Shown here piece by piece: positions 1 to 6,823 of a stretch of 20,091 bases of DNA; within the stretch, counting starts at the first letter, position 1; each line of letters opens with the position of its first letter. The translations under genes were made by a program, and so were the position numbers. Source of the stretch: Gammaproteobacteria bacterium (lineage in GTDB: Bacteria; Pseudomonadota; Gammaproteobacteria; Immundisolibacterales; Immundisolibacteraceae); assembly GCA_003526065.1 (NCBI GenBank), contig DQBD01000086.1, positions 2,653 through 22,743 of the forward strand, written 5' to 3'. The notes below the pieces were generated by a model. The model was not told the origin of the DNA, did no database searches, and was given only the letters and a program-made list of their open reading frames with translations.

Positions 1-1535
1 ATGCGCACGAAGGCCATGGTGGTGGAGATGTCGCGGTCGCCGCTGCCTTCCAGGCTCTTGGCGAAGGCATCCAGGCCCGGCACGGTCAGGCGCGGGGCAT
101 GGGCGCGGCGCGCCGGCAGATAGCCGCCGAGGGCCTCGCGCCGGGACCGCAGGTACTGCATTTCGGGGCTGTCTTCGGCCGGCTTGTAGTAGGGGATCTC
201 GGCCAGCTTGTCGTCGGGCACCGGGATGCGGAAGCGGTCGCGGAAGGCGCGCACCTGCTCGTCCGTCATCTTTTTCTGCTGGTGGGTGATGTTCTGGCCC
301 TCGCCGGCGGTGCCCATGCCGTAGCCCTTGACGGTCTTGAACAGGATGACCGTCGGCTGGCCGCGGTGACGCACGGCGGCGTCGAAGGCGGCGAAGATCT
401 TCAGCGGGTCGTTGCCACCGCGACGCAGGCGGTAGATGTCGTCGTCCGACAGGTGCTCGACCAGGCGCAGCAGTTCCGGGTACTTGCCGAAGAAGCGCTC
501 GCGCGTGTACTCGCCGCCGCGTGCCTTGTAGGCCTGGTACTCACCGTCGACGGCCTCCTCCATGCGCTGGCGCAGCAGGCCGCTGCGGTCGCGCTCGAGC
601 AGGTCGTCCCACTCGGTGCCCCAGACCACCTTGATGACGTTCCAGCCGTTGCCGCGGAACTCGCCTTCGAGTTCCTGGATGATCTTGCCGTTGCCGCGTA
701 CCGGGCCGTCCAGGCGCTGCAGGTTGCAGTTGACGATGAAGATCAGGTTGTCGAGCTTCTCGCGTCCGGCCACCGCCAGCGCGCCGCGTGACTCGGGCTC
801 GTCCATCTCGCCGTCGCCGAGGAAGGCGTAGACCTTGCGATCGTTCATGGGCGCCAGGCCGCGACGATCCAGGTAGGCCATGAAACGGGCCTGGTAGATG
901 GCCATCATCGGCGCCAGACCCATGGACACCGTGGGCAGGCTCCAGAACTCCGGCATCAGCCACGGGTGCGGGTAGGACGACAGGCCGCCGCCGTCGGCCA
1001 GTTCCTGGCGGAAGTGGTCCAGGTCACGCTCGCTCAGGCGGCCTTCCAGGAAGGCGCGGGCGTACATGCCCGGCGAGGAATGGCCCTGGAAGAACACCAG
1101 GTCGCCGTCGGCGCCGTCGGTCGAGGCGCGGAAGAAGTGGTTGAAGCCGACTTCGTAGATGGTGGCCAGCGAGGCGTAGCTGGCGATGTGGCCGCCCAGC
1201 TCGGTCGATTCGCGGTTTGCCCGGGTCACCATGGCCATGGCATTCCAGCGCAGCGCGGCGCGAATGCGGCCTTCGATCTGCTGGTCGCCCGGGTACGGCG
1301 GCTGCTGGCTGGCCGGTATGGTGTTCAGGTAGGCGGTGTGCAGGCCCTGGGGCAGGTCGAGGCCCAGGCGGCGGGCTTCGTCGAACAGGGTTTCGAGGAT
1401 GAAGCGGGCGCGCGCCTCGCCTTCCACGGCAGTCAGCGAGCGCAGGGCGTCGAGCCAGTCACGCGTTTCGAACGGGTCTACGTCGTGCGCGACTCGGCCG
1501 GCCGCGCCGGACAGGCCGCTGTCCGGTTTATTCAT
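1..1535 (-). CDS. aceE: Pyruvate dehydrogenase E1 component, homodimeric type (N-terminal 511 residues, runs off the left edge)
   Basis: The E1 subunit of the pyruvate dehydrogenase complex decarboxylates pyruvate with thiamine diphosphate and passes the acetyl group to the lipoyl domain of E2 (aceF, expected further left). The frame is open from the ATG at 1535 to the window edge, giving about 511 of the roughly 885 residues usual for the family. The thiamine diphosphate/Mg motif is clear: GDGEMDEPES at residues 240-249 and NCNLQRLDGPV starting near residue 269. The N-terminal block with GGHIASYAS and FFQGHSSPGMYAR is also typical of bacterial homodimeric E1. The start is supported by a GGAGAT ribosome binding site just upstream (near 1542-1547 on the opposite strand) and by the usual distance to the first conserved block. 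No frameshift is visible. The gene diverges from pyrC across about 180 bp. Confidence 0.97.
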   Translation of the reverse strand, partial: MNKPDSGLSGAAGRVAHDVDPFETRDWLDALRSLTAVEGEARARFILETLFDEARRLGLDLPQGLHTAYLNTIPASQQPPYPGDQQIEGRIRAALRWNAMAMVTRANRESTELGGHIASYASLATIYEVGFNHFFRASTDGADGDLVFFQGHSSPGMYARAFLEGRLSERDLDHFRQELADGGGLSSYPHPWLMPEFWSLPTVSMGLAPMMAIYQARFMAYLDRRGLAPMNDRKVYAFLGDGEMDEPESRGALAVAGREKLDNLIFIVNCNLQRLDGPVRGNGKIIQELEGEFRGNGWNVIKVVWGTEWDDLLERDRSGLLRQRMEEAVDGEYQAYKARGGEYTRERFFGKYPELLRLVEHLSDDDIYRLRRGGNDPLKIFAAFDAAVRHRGQPTVILFKTVKGYGMGTAGEGQNITHQQKKMTDEQVRAFRDRFRIPVPDDKLAEIPYYKPAEDSPEMQYLRSRREALGGYLPARRAHAPRLTVPGLDAFAKSLEGSGDRDISTTMAFVR

Positions 1536-1590
1536 TGCAGGATCTCCGCAGGATGGTTGAGCAACCGGAGCGGGTTCGGCGGCCTGTGTC

Positions 1591-1636
1591 TGCCGCCACC
1601 CGCAAGCCGGCCGGGGGGTGACCCCGACTGGCGGCA
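1591..1636. repeat. Inverted repeat between aceE and pyrC
   Basis: TGCCGCCA at 1591-1598 is matched by its exact reverse complement TGGCGGCA at 1629-1636, with 30 bases between. A short inner stem (CGGGG/CCCCG around 1612-1626) could stack inside it. The element lies upstream of aceE in the divergent aceE/pyrC spacer. It has no T-run, so a terminator is unlikely. It may be a leader structure or a regulator site. The same 7-base arms GCCGCCA/TGGCGGC recur as a tight palindrome at 14861-14876, but GC-rich DNA makes this easy by chance. Confidence 0.35.
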
Positions 1637-1681
1637 AGTTTAGCAGCGCCTCCGGCTGCTCCGGCGTGCCCCGGCTGGCGG

Positions 1682-1687
1682 GATAAT
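1682..1687 (+). promoter_or_regulatory. Candidate -10 element for pyrC
   Basis: GATAAT matches TATAAT in five of six positions in otherwise GC-rich DNA. It would place transcription start about 25 bases upstream of the pyrC ATG. No good -35 hexamer sits 16-18 bases upstream, so this is only suggestive. Confidence 0.3.
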
Positions 1688-1717
1688 GGGGAGACTCACT
1701 GCCACGATGCCCGGACC

Positions 1718-2749
1718 ATGGATACGCTGACACTGACGCGCCCCGACGACTGCCACCTGCACCTGCGTGACGGGCCGGCGCTGGCGGCCGTGCTGGGCGA
1801 CAGCGCCCGGCGGTTTGCGCGGGCGGTGGTGATGCCGAATCTGCGCCCACCGCTGACAACGGTGGCGGCGGCGCAGGCTTACCGGGAACGCATCCTGGCA
1901 GCGCTGCCGGCGGGCTCCGACTTCGAGCCGCTGATGACGCTGTACCTGACCGAGGCCACGCCGGCGCGGGAACTGGAGGCGGCCAAGGCCGCCGGCATGG
2001 TTGGCGTCAAGCTCTATCCGGCCGGTGCGACCACGCATTCGGACGCCGGGGTGCGGCGGGTGGAGGCGATCTACCCCCAGCTGGAGACGATGCAGGCCAT
2101 CGACCTGCCGCTGCTGGTGCACGGCGAGGTCACCGACCCGGCGGTCGACGTGTTCGACCGCGAGGCGGTGTTCATCGAACGCCATCTGGCGCCACTGGTG
2201 GCGCGGTTCCCGGGCCTGCGTGTGGTGCTCGAGCACATCACCACGCGCGAGGGGGTCGCGTTCGTGCGCGCCGCACGGCCCGGGGTGGCGGCCACCATCA
2301 CCCCGCAGCACCTGTCGATGAACCGCGGCGCGTTGTTCGAGGGCGGCCTGCGCCCGCATCACTACTGTCTGCCGGTACTGAAACGTGAGGAGCACCGCGC
2401 GGCGGTGCTGGCGGCAGCGCTCTCGGGCGATCCGAAGTTCTTCCTGGGCACCGACAGCGCCCCGCACCCGCGCGGCGACAAGCACAGCGCCTGCGGCTGC
2501 GCCGGCATCTACAGCGCGCATGCGGGTATCGAGCTGTATGCGGAGGCGTTCGAGCAGGCCGGTGCGCTGGACCGGCTCGAGGCGTTCGCCAGCCATCACG
2601 GTGCCGACTTCTATCGCCTGCCGCGCAACACCGGTACGCTGACCCTGCGTCGGGCACCGCAGGCGGTGCCGGAAAGCCTGCCGTTCGGCGACGACCGGCT
2701 GGTGCCGCTGCGCGCCGGCGGACAACTCGCCTGGCGGCTTGTCGAGTGA
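1718..2749 (+). CDS. pyrC: Dihydroorotase, class II
   Basis: The enzyme catalyses the reversible cyclisation of N-carbamoyl-L-aspartate to dihydroorotate, the third step of de novo pyrimidine synthesis, in the cytoplasm. At 343 residues it matches the roughly 345-residue class II enzymes such as E. coli PyrC. The dinuclear zinc site is complete: H13 and H15 in CHLHLRDG, the lysine that becomes carboxylated (K98 in GVKLYPAG), H135 in LVHGEV, H173 in LEHIT, and D246 in [20 protein letters not shown] and [11 protein letters not shown] are also family signatures. The start ATG lies right before the first beta strand, and no longer extension carries homology. It is the first gene rightward of aceE and is followed after 35 bases by a phosphatidyltransferase, probably co-transcribed. 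Confidence 0.97.
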   Translation: MDTLTLTRPDDCHLHLRDGPALAAVLGDSARRFARAVVMPNLRPPLTTVAAAQAYRERILAALPAGSDFEPLMTLYLTEATPARELEAAKAAGMVGVKLYPAGATTHSDAGVRRVEAIYPQLETMQAIDLPLLVHGEVTDPAVDVFDREAVFIERHLAPLVARFPGLRVVLEHITTREGVAFVRAARPGVAATITPQHLSMNRGALFEGGLRPHHYCLPVLKREEHRAAVLAAALSGDPKFFLGTDSAPHPRGDKHSACGCAGIYSAHAGIELYAEAFEQAGALDRLEAFASHHGADFYRLPRNTGTLTLRRAPQAVPESLPFGDDRLVPLRAGGQLAWRLVE

Positions 2750-2784
2750 TCGTGATTCGTTATCGATGAATGGGGAGACCAAGC

Positions 2785-3378
2785 ATGTTCGAGAGCCTTC
2801 GAGAACGCTGTGAACCTGCAGTGCGGGAGCGCCTGCAGCCGTTGGTCGACCGTTTGGCGGCGCGCCAGGTAACGCCCAATCAGGTGACGGTGGCGTCCCT
2901 CGGTGTCTGCCTGTTGGCGGCGCTGTGCATTGCCGGTGGCGGTTTGCGCCTGGGGGCGCTGGTGTTGTTGCTGGCTGCCGTCGGTGACGTGATCGACGGC
3001 ATGCTGGCGCGCCAGACCGGGCAGGCGACGCCATTCGGTGCGTTCTTCGACTCCACGCTCGACCGCATCGGCGAGGGCGCCATCCTGGCGGCCCTGGCCT
3101 ATCAGTTCGCCGTCACTGGCCGACCGACCGTGGTGGCGGTGACGGTGCTGGCGCTGCTGGGATCGCTGCTGGTCAGCTATACACGCGCCCGCGCCGAGGC
3201 GCTGGGCCTCGAGTGCAAGGTCGGCCTGATGAGCCGCGCCGAACGGGTGGCCTTGCTGGTCGTGGGTCTGCTGATCGGGCTGCCGGGTGTGGCCGTGCTG
3301 GTGCTGGCGGCGTTGTCGTTCTACACGGTCGGCGAGCGTGTCCTGCATGTGCGTCGGACGCTGGCCGACAGCGCGTGA
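2785..3378 (+). CDS. CDP-alcohol phosphatidyltransferase, inositol-phosphate (AIP/PIP synthase) type
   Basis: This integral membrane enzyme of 197 residues transfers a diacylglycerol-phosphate group from CDP-diacylglycerol to an alcohol. The family motif is complete with four aspartates: D68, D71-G72, A75-R76, G85, D89 and D93. The flanking residues FGAFFDSTLDR, SYTRARAE (131-138) and KVGLMSRAER (145-154) resemble archaeal archaetidylinositol-phosphate and actinobacterial phosphatidylinositol-phosphate synthases more than ordinary PgsA. The likely acceptor is therefore inositol phosphate (inference). About five or six hydrophobic segments fill the rest. The ATG at 2785 is chosen over one at 2772-region overlap because a GGGGAGA ribosome binding site at 2772-2778 precedes it by seven bases. 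An ino1 gene lies about 7.4 kb downstream. Glycerol phosphate as acceptor is the alternative. Confidence 0.88.
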   Translation: MFESLRERCEPAVRERLQPLVDRLAARQVTPNQVTVASLGVCLLAALCIAGGGLRLGALVLLLAAVGDVIDGMLARQTGQATPFGAFFDSTLDRIGEGAILAALAYQFAVTGRPTVVAVTVLALLGSLLVSYTRARAEALGLECKVGLMSRAERVALLVVGLLIGLPGVAVLVLAALSFYTVGERVLHVRRTLADSA

Positions 3379-3395
3379 GCGTCGCGCCGGCCGCA

Positions 3396-3425
3396 TTGCC
3401 AATGCCGGCGGGCTGCGCCTACCAT
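3396..3425 (+). promoter_or_regulatory. Candidate sigma-70 promoter of the 3.5-6.7 kb cluster
   Basis: TTGCCA at 3396-3401 (five of six to TTGACA) is followed after 18 bases by TACCAT at 3420-3425 (four of six to TATAAT). Transcription would start near 3433, inside the dyad at 3429-3446 and about 35 bases before the ATG at 3469. An alternative -10, TATATT at 3448-3453, would leave almost no leader before the ribosome binding site and is less likely. Confidence 0.42.
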
Positions 3426-3428
3426 TCG

Positions 3429-3446
3429 GTGTAAGACTGCATACAC
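3429..3446. promoter_or_regulatory. 18-bp dyad, possible operator
   Basis: GTGTA at 3429-3433 and TACAC at 3442-3446 form an inverted repeat with an 8-base spacer, centred on the predicted transcription start of the NicX-like gene. The size and position suit a dimeric repressor such as a TetR or GntR family protein, but no regulator gene is adjacent. AT-rich arms in a GC-rich context make it stand out. Confidence 0.4.
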
Positions 3447-3468
3447 ATATATTCGAGGAGGCTGACCC

Positions 3469-4626
3469 ATGGGTACCCTGGAACGTTTGTCGGTGAATCC
3501 GGCCCCGCGCCGTTATTCCGAGGACGACGTGAGGCGTGCCGCACGCAACATGCTTGTGGGCGGGTGCGGCATGAAGGCCGGCGACGAGGTGCTGATCCTG
3601 AACGAGAACGGCATCACGGAAGCGGCGGTGTCGGACGTCATCGAGGACGAGGCGCGCAAGCTCGGTGGGCGCGTCCACGTGATGTGGACCGACACGGTCA
3701 AGGGGCCGGAGGACATGCCGCCGTCGGTGGTGAAGGCCTTCGAGTCGCCGGATGTGACGGTGTTCAACCACATGATCGCCGGCGTGCTGCGGATGGTTCC
3801 GTTCAACGGTCGCGGCATGAAGATGCTGAATTTCCTGCAGACCTGGGATCAGCTCGGGTCGCCGTTCGGGCAGGTGCCGTACACCGTCTGGTTGGAGGTG
3901 CTCAAGAACCTGGGGCCACGCCTGGGACAGGCCAGACAGTGGCGTATCACGTGTCCGCTGGGCAGTGATTTCAGCGGGACCATCGCGCCGCCCGGGCAGT
4001 CGCCGAAGCCGGCCAAGGCCGATGCGCCGAAGGCGGAAGACGCCAAGGCGACCGGGGACGGTTTCACCCTGCGCACCTTCCCGCTGGGAGTGTGTCAGGT
4101 GTTCGACAGCATGCAGGCCAGTGGACGTCTGGCGGTGCGCTGGCTGACGCCGTCGGGTATCCATGTGTTCGAGCCCAACGGCATTGCGCTGCCCAGCCCG
4201 GTCATGATCGAGATCGAGAACGGCCGCATCACCGGTTTCGACGGCGATGCCGAGGCGGTGTCGCAGTTGCGCGCCTACATGGAAAAGTGTGGCGGCGAGA
4301 TGGGCAAGGAGCCCTACCTGGTCAACTCCTGGCACGCCGGCATCAATCCTCGCTGCGGCGTCACCGCGGGTCCGGATCAGGGGCTCGACCAGTGGATGTA
4401 CATGGTGCACGCCAATCCGCGGATCGTGCATTTCCACACCATCGGCGCCGTGCAGCCGGGCGAGATGTCGATTCCGGTGGTCGATCCGACCATTGAGTTC
4501 GATGGCGAGAAGCTGTGGGACAAGGGGCGCTTCGTGTTCCTGGACCAGCCCGCGCTGCGCGAGAAAGTGCGCGCTCACGGTGATCCGGATTTCGCCTTCG
4601 AGCACGAACTCGAGATTGGCGTCTGA
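3469..4626 (+). CDS. NicX-like / aminopeptidase T (M29)-like metalloenzyme of unknown substrate
   Basis: This 385-residue soluble protein resembles NicX, the iron-dependent 2,5-dihydroxypyridine 5,6-dioxygenase, which shares its fold with M29 aminopeptidases. Matching blocks are GSDFSG (165-170), PVMIEIENGRITGFDG (244-259) and NSWHAGINPR (286-295), followed by a C-terminal IPVVDPTIEFDG (335-346). Comparing from memory, the three NicX iron ligands (His, His, Asp) fall on S287, E332 and S334 here. Nearby H289, H314, H321, H323 and E332 could supply a different metal site. A Lys/Ala/Pro-rich linker at about 174-198 is an insert. The start is firm: GAGGAGG at 3455-3461, seven bases from the ATG. 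It heads a cluster with a DszB-like protein, a flavin reductase and an SRPBCC protein. The substrate is unknown; a hydrolase rather than a dioxygenase is possible. Confidence 0.75.
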   Translation: MGTLERLSVNPAPRRYSEDDVRRAARNMLVGGCGMKAGDEVLILNENGITEAAVSDVIEDEARKLGGRVHVMWTDTVKGPEDMPPSVVKAFESPDVTVFNHMIAGVLRMVPFNGRGMKMLNFLQTWDQLGSPFGQVPYTVWLEVLKNLGPRLGQARQWRITCPLGSDFSGTIAPPGQSPKPAKADAPKAEDAKATGDGFTLRTFPLGVCQVFDSMQASGRLAVRWLTPSGIHVFEPNGIALPSPVMIEIENGRITGFDGDAEAVSQLRAYMEKCGGEMGKEPYLVNSWHAGINPRCGVTAGPDQGLDQWMYMVHANPRIVHFHTIGAVQPGEMSIPVVDPTIEFDGEKLWDKGRFVFLDQPALREKVRAHGDPDFAFEHELEIGV

Positions 4627-4670
4627 GACGCTCCGTTACCGCACCAACTTTTTCAAGGAAGCTAGACCGC

Positions 4671-5723
4671 ATGTCCCGCACCATCTGGTACACCCGCTGT
4701 CCGGTGCCGACCGCCTCGGGCGTCGCCTACCAGCTCAAGCTGTTCGACAGCGAGTTTGCCGGCACCGATTGCGCGGTGCGCAACATCAAGGAACTGGGTC
4801 GCGAGCAGGCGAATACCCACTTCGCCCACACGCTGGCGGACTCCTTTCGCGAGGGGGGCGGGTCACCGCCGGTGTGGGCGCGCTCGCGTGGTGCGGACAC
4901 CTCGCTGCTGGGTATCAGCTTCGTCGAGGAAACACTGGGACTGTTCGTGCGTGCGGATGATGCCATCGACTCGGTGCGTGATCTGGCCGGCAAGCGGCTG
5001 GCGCTGCCCGTGTGGCCCGATCTGATCATGAACTTTTTCCGCTTCGCCGCGCAGAAGGCCTTTGTGTCGGCGCTGGAGCTCCACGGCTTGGGTGAAGGGG
5101 ACGCACAGTTTGTGGATGTGGTGGAGACCGGCGACCACCATGACCTGATCAACCCCGGCTTCGCAGACGCCCAGACCCGGCAGCAGCCGTCGTATTACCA
5201 CTGTCAGCTGCGCGCGCTGCTCGACGGCAAGGTGGACGCGTTCTTCGCCAAGGGCGGCGAGATCGCGGCCATGCAGCGTGAGTCCGGCGGCGGCATTCGC
5301 ATGCTGTACAACCTGATCGAGGCCAAGCCGCTGTGGGCCAAGGTCAACAACGCCACGCCGCGGTTGCTGACGGTCAGCAACTCGTTGGTGCGCGAGCGCC
5401 CGGACGCGGTCGTGCGCTATGCGCGCATCCTGCTGAAGGCCGCCACCTGGGCGGCGCAACCGCAGAACACGGCGGAGGCCACTGCCGCCATGGCGCGCGA
5501 GACCGGCGTCACGCCGGCCGATATCGACACCTACTACACCGCCGATATTCACCAGAAACTGAAGCCGGAACTGAGTGTGCGGCTGATCGAGACGCTGGAG
5601 GTCATGAAAAGCTTCCTGCACTCGCATGGCTTCATCGAGCAGAACTTTTCGACCCGGGACTGGTTGGCCACCGACCTGCTGCGCGAGGCGTACGCGGCCG
5701 AGGGCATCCCCTGGGTCGATTGA
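4671..5723 (+). CDS. DszB-like protein (2'-hydroxybiphenyl-2-sulfinate desulfinase homologue)
   Basis: This 350-residue protein has the periplasmic-binding-protein-like fold of the NrtA/SsuA/DszB superfamily. It has no signal peptide, so it is likely a cytoplasmic enzyme rather than a transport protein. It matches DszB (about 365 residues), which removes sulfite from an aryl sulfinate. YTRCPVP at the N terminus mirrors the DszB segment holding catalytic Cys27. H50 in THF and R60 in SFREGGG sit ten apart, as His60 and Arg70 do in DszB. LLGISFVEETLGLFVRADD and DLAGKRLALP also align. The Cys-His-Arg set is thus present as C10, H50 and R60. An AAGGAA ribosome binding site lies ten bases before the ATG, and the preceding gene ends 44 bases upstream. 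The true substrate is unknown; desulfination is inferred from homology. Confidence 0.8.
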   Translation: MSRTIWYTRCPVPTASGVAYQLKLFDSEFAGTDCAVRNIKELGREQANTHFAHTLADSFREGGGSPPVWARSRGADTSLLGISFVEETLGLFVRADDAIDSVRDLAGKRLALPVWPDLIMNFFRFAAQKAFVSALELHGLGEGDAQFVDVVETGDHHDLINPGFADAQTRQQPSYYHCQLRALLDGKVDAFFAKGGEIAAMQRESGGGIRMLYNLIEAKPLWAKVNNATPRLLTVSNSLVRERPDAVVRYARILLKAATWAAQPQNTAEATAAMARETGVTPADIDTYYTADIHQKLKPELSVRLIETLEVMKSFLHSHGFIEQNFSTRDWLATDLLREAYAAEGIPWVD

Positions 5724-5761
5724 TCACCTCATTTCCTCCACAGCACGATCAGGGAGCCAGC

Positions 5762-6250
5762 ATGACCAGTCCGCTCGACCCCAAGGCCCTGCGCCAGGTG
5801 TTCGGCCAGTTTTGCACCGGGGTCACCGCGGTGTGTGCCAGTGATGCCGACGGTCGGCGTTACGGCATCACCGTCAACTCGTTCAGTTCCCTGTCGCTGG
5901 ATCCGCCGCTGGCGCTGTTCGCGCTGGTGCGCGAGTCCGAGACGCTGAAAGTCATTCAGGCCGCGGGCACTTTCAGCGTCAACATCCTGGCGCAGTCGCA
6001 GCAGGACGTCTCGAACGGTCTGGCCAAGAAGGGCGGTCCGGAGAAGATGGACGCGGTGCCGACCCGCACGGGCGTCACCGGCGCGCCCATCATCGAGGGC
6101 ACCATCGGCTATCTGGACTGCACGTTGTACGCCGAGTACGACGGTGGCGATCACGTCATCGTGGTTGGCGAGATCAAGCAGGCGGCGGTGGGTGAGGCGC
6201 TGCCGCCGCTGCTGTATTTCCGCAGCGGCTACCAGACGTTGCCGGCCTGA
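5762..6250 (+). CDS. Flavin reductase-like, FMN-binding domain protein
   Basis: A 162-residue protein of the HpaC/DszD-type flavin reductase family, which uses NAD(P)H to reduce free FMN or FAD, usually for a partner two-component monooxygenase. Family features seen are the opening FGQFCTGVTAVCA, the flavin-binding NSFSSLSLDPPLALFAL, TFSVNILAQSQQ, and the C-terminal GDHVIVVGEI followed by LLYFRSGY. It starts 38 bases after the DszB-like gene with AGGGAG ahead of the ATG, so it is almost certainly in the same operon. In the dibenzothiophene system a flavin reductase also serves beside DszB, but there the partner monooxygenases DszA and DszC are needed. No such monooxygenase is in this window, so the partner is either elsewhere or the reduced flavin serves another enzyme of the cluster. 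Confidence 0.93.
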   Translation: MTSPLDPKALRQVFGQFCTGVTAVCASDADGRRYGITVNSFSSLSLDPPLALFALVRESETLKVIQAAGTFSVNILAQSQQDVSNGLAKKGGPEKMDAVPTRTGVTGAPIIEGTIGYLDCTLYAEYDGGDHVIVVGEIKQAAVGEALPPLLYFRSGYQTLPA

Positions 6251-6271
6251 GCCGGCACGCCGGAGGCGGCG

Positions 6272-6718
6272 ATGGGGGCGGCAAGCGTGTCCGAAACCAT
6301 CGACGTCGCCGGGTCGCCCGACAGGACGTGGGCGCTGGTTGGCGATTTCGCCGGTCTGGTCAGCTGGTTCCCGGCGGTGGCCAGAAGTGAGGTCGAGGGT
6401 ACGGGTGTCGGCGCGTTGCGTCATCTGACGCTGCCCGACGGCGCTTCGCTGACCGAGCGCCAGGAATTTCGCGACGAAAAGGCGCGCTGCTACGAGTACA
6501 CTGCCATCGCCGGCGTCCTGCCGTGCGAGGACTACCGGTCACGCATAGCAGTGACGCCGTCGGGCAGCGGTTCTCGCATCACCTGGACGGCCACGTTCAC
6601 CACGTCGGCGGGTGCGCCGGTCGATGCAGAGGCCTTTATCCGCGAGGTGTACCGTGAGGGGTTGGCCTCGGCCAAGGCGAAGCTGGAAGGTGGCGGCACG
6701 CCAGGAGCCGTTGCGTAG
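6272..6718 (+). CDS. SRPBCC family protein (polyketide cyclase/dehydrase-like)
   Basis: A 148-residue soluble protein of the START/Bet v 1-like SRPBCC superfamily, which binds small hydrophobic ligands in a deep cavity. Typical features are the N-terminal VSETIDVAGSPDRTWALVGDF, the turn LVSWFPAVARSEVEG, the strand pair GALRHLTLPDGASLTERQEF, and a long C-terminal helix ending ...REVYREGLASAKAKLEG. It begins 21 bases after the flavin reductase with GGAGG six bases before the ATG, so it is the last gene of the cluster. Proteins of this family act in binding, cyclisation or dehydration of aromatic intermediates; which applies here cannot be told. The gap of 105 bases before manC marks the likely end of the operon. 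Confidence 0.88.
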   Translation: MGAASVSETIDVAGSPDRTWALVGDFAGLVSWFPAVARSEVEGTGVGALRHLTLPDGASLTERQEFRDEKARCYEYTAIAGVLPCEDYRSRIAVTPSGSGSRITWTATFTTSAGAPVDAEAFIREVYREGLASAKAKLEGGGTPGAVA

Positions 6719-6748
6719 TCGGTCTCAGACCGGACGCACATCGCGGGC

Positions 6749-6754
6749 TACAAT
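6749..6754 (+). promoter_or_regulatory. Candidate -10 element for the manC cassette
   Basis: TACAAT matches the -10 consensus in five of six positions and lies about 70 bases before the manC ATG. No convincing -35 is at the right distance; TCAGAC with an 18-base spacer is the best. A short palindrome CGGTCT-C-AGACCG at 6720-6732 precedes it. Confidence 0.35.
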
Positions 6755-6823
6755 CGCCGGCAGGCCTCGTGCGCTTGCGCTCGAATGCGACGCAATCCCT
6801 TCCCACCTCGCCGAACTGCGCCG

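Noticed and set aside
2611..4605. 664-codon open frame on the minus strand opposite pyrC, the phosphatidyltransferase and the NicX-like gene
   Set aside because: The His/Arg/Gln-rich product is typical of the antisense shadow of GC-rich genes, and three well-supported genes lie on the plus strand.
6785..6823. Upstream ATG that would add 13 residues to ManC
   Set aside because: The extension MRRNPFPPRRTAP has no match in the family, which begins with the pyrophosphorylase strand; neither start has a strong ribosome binding site, so family length decides.
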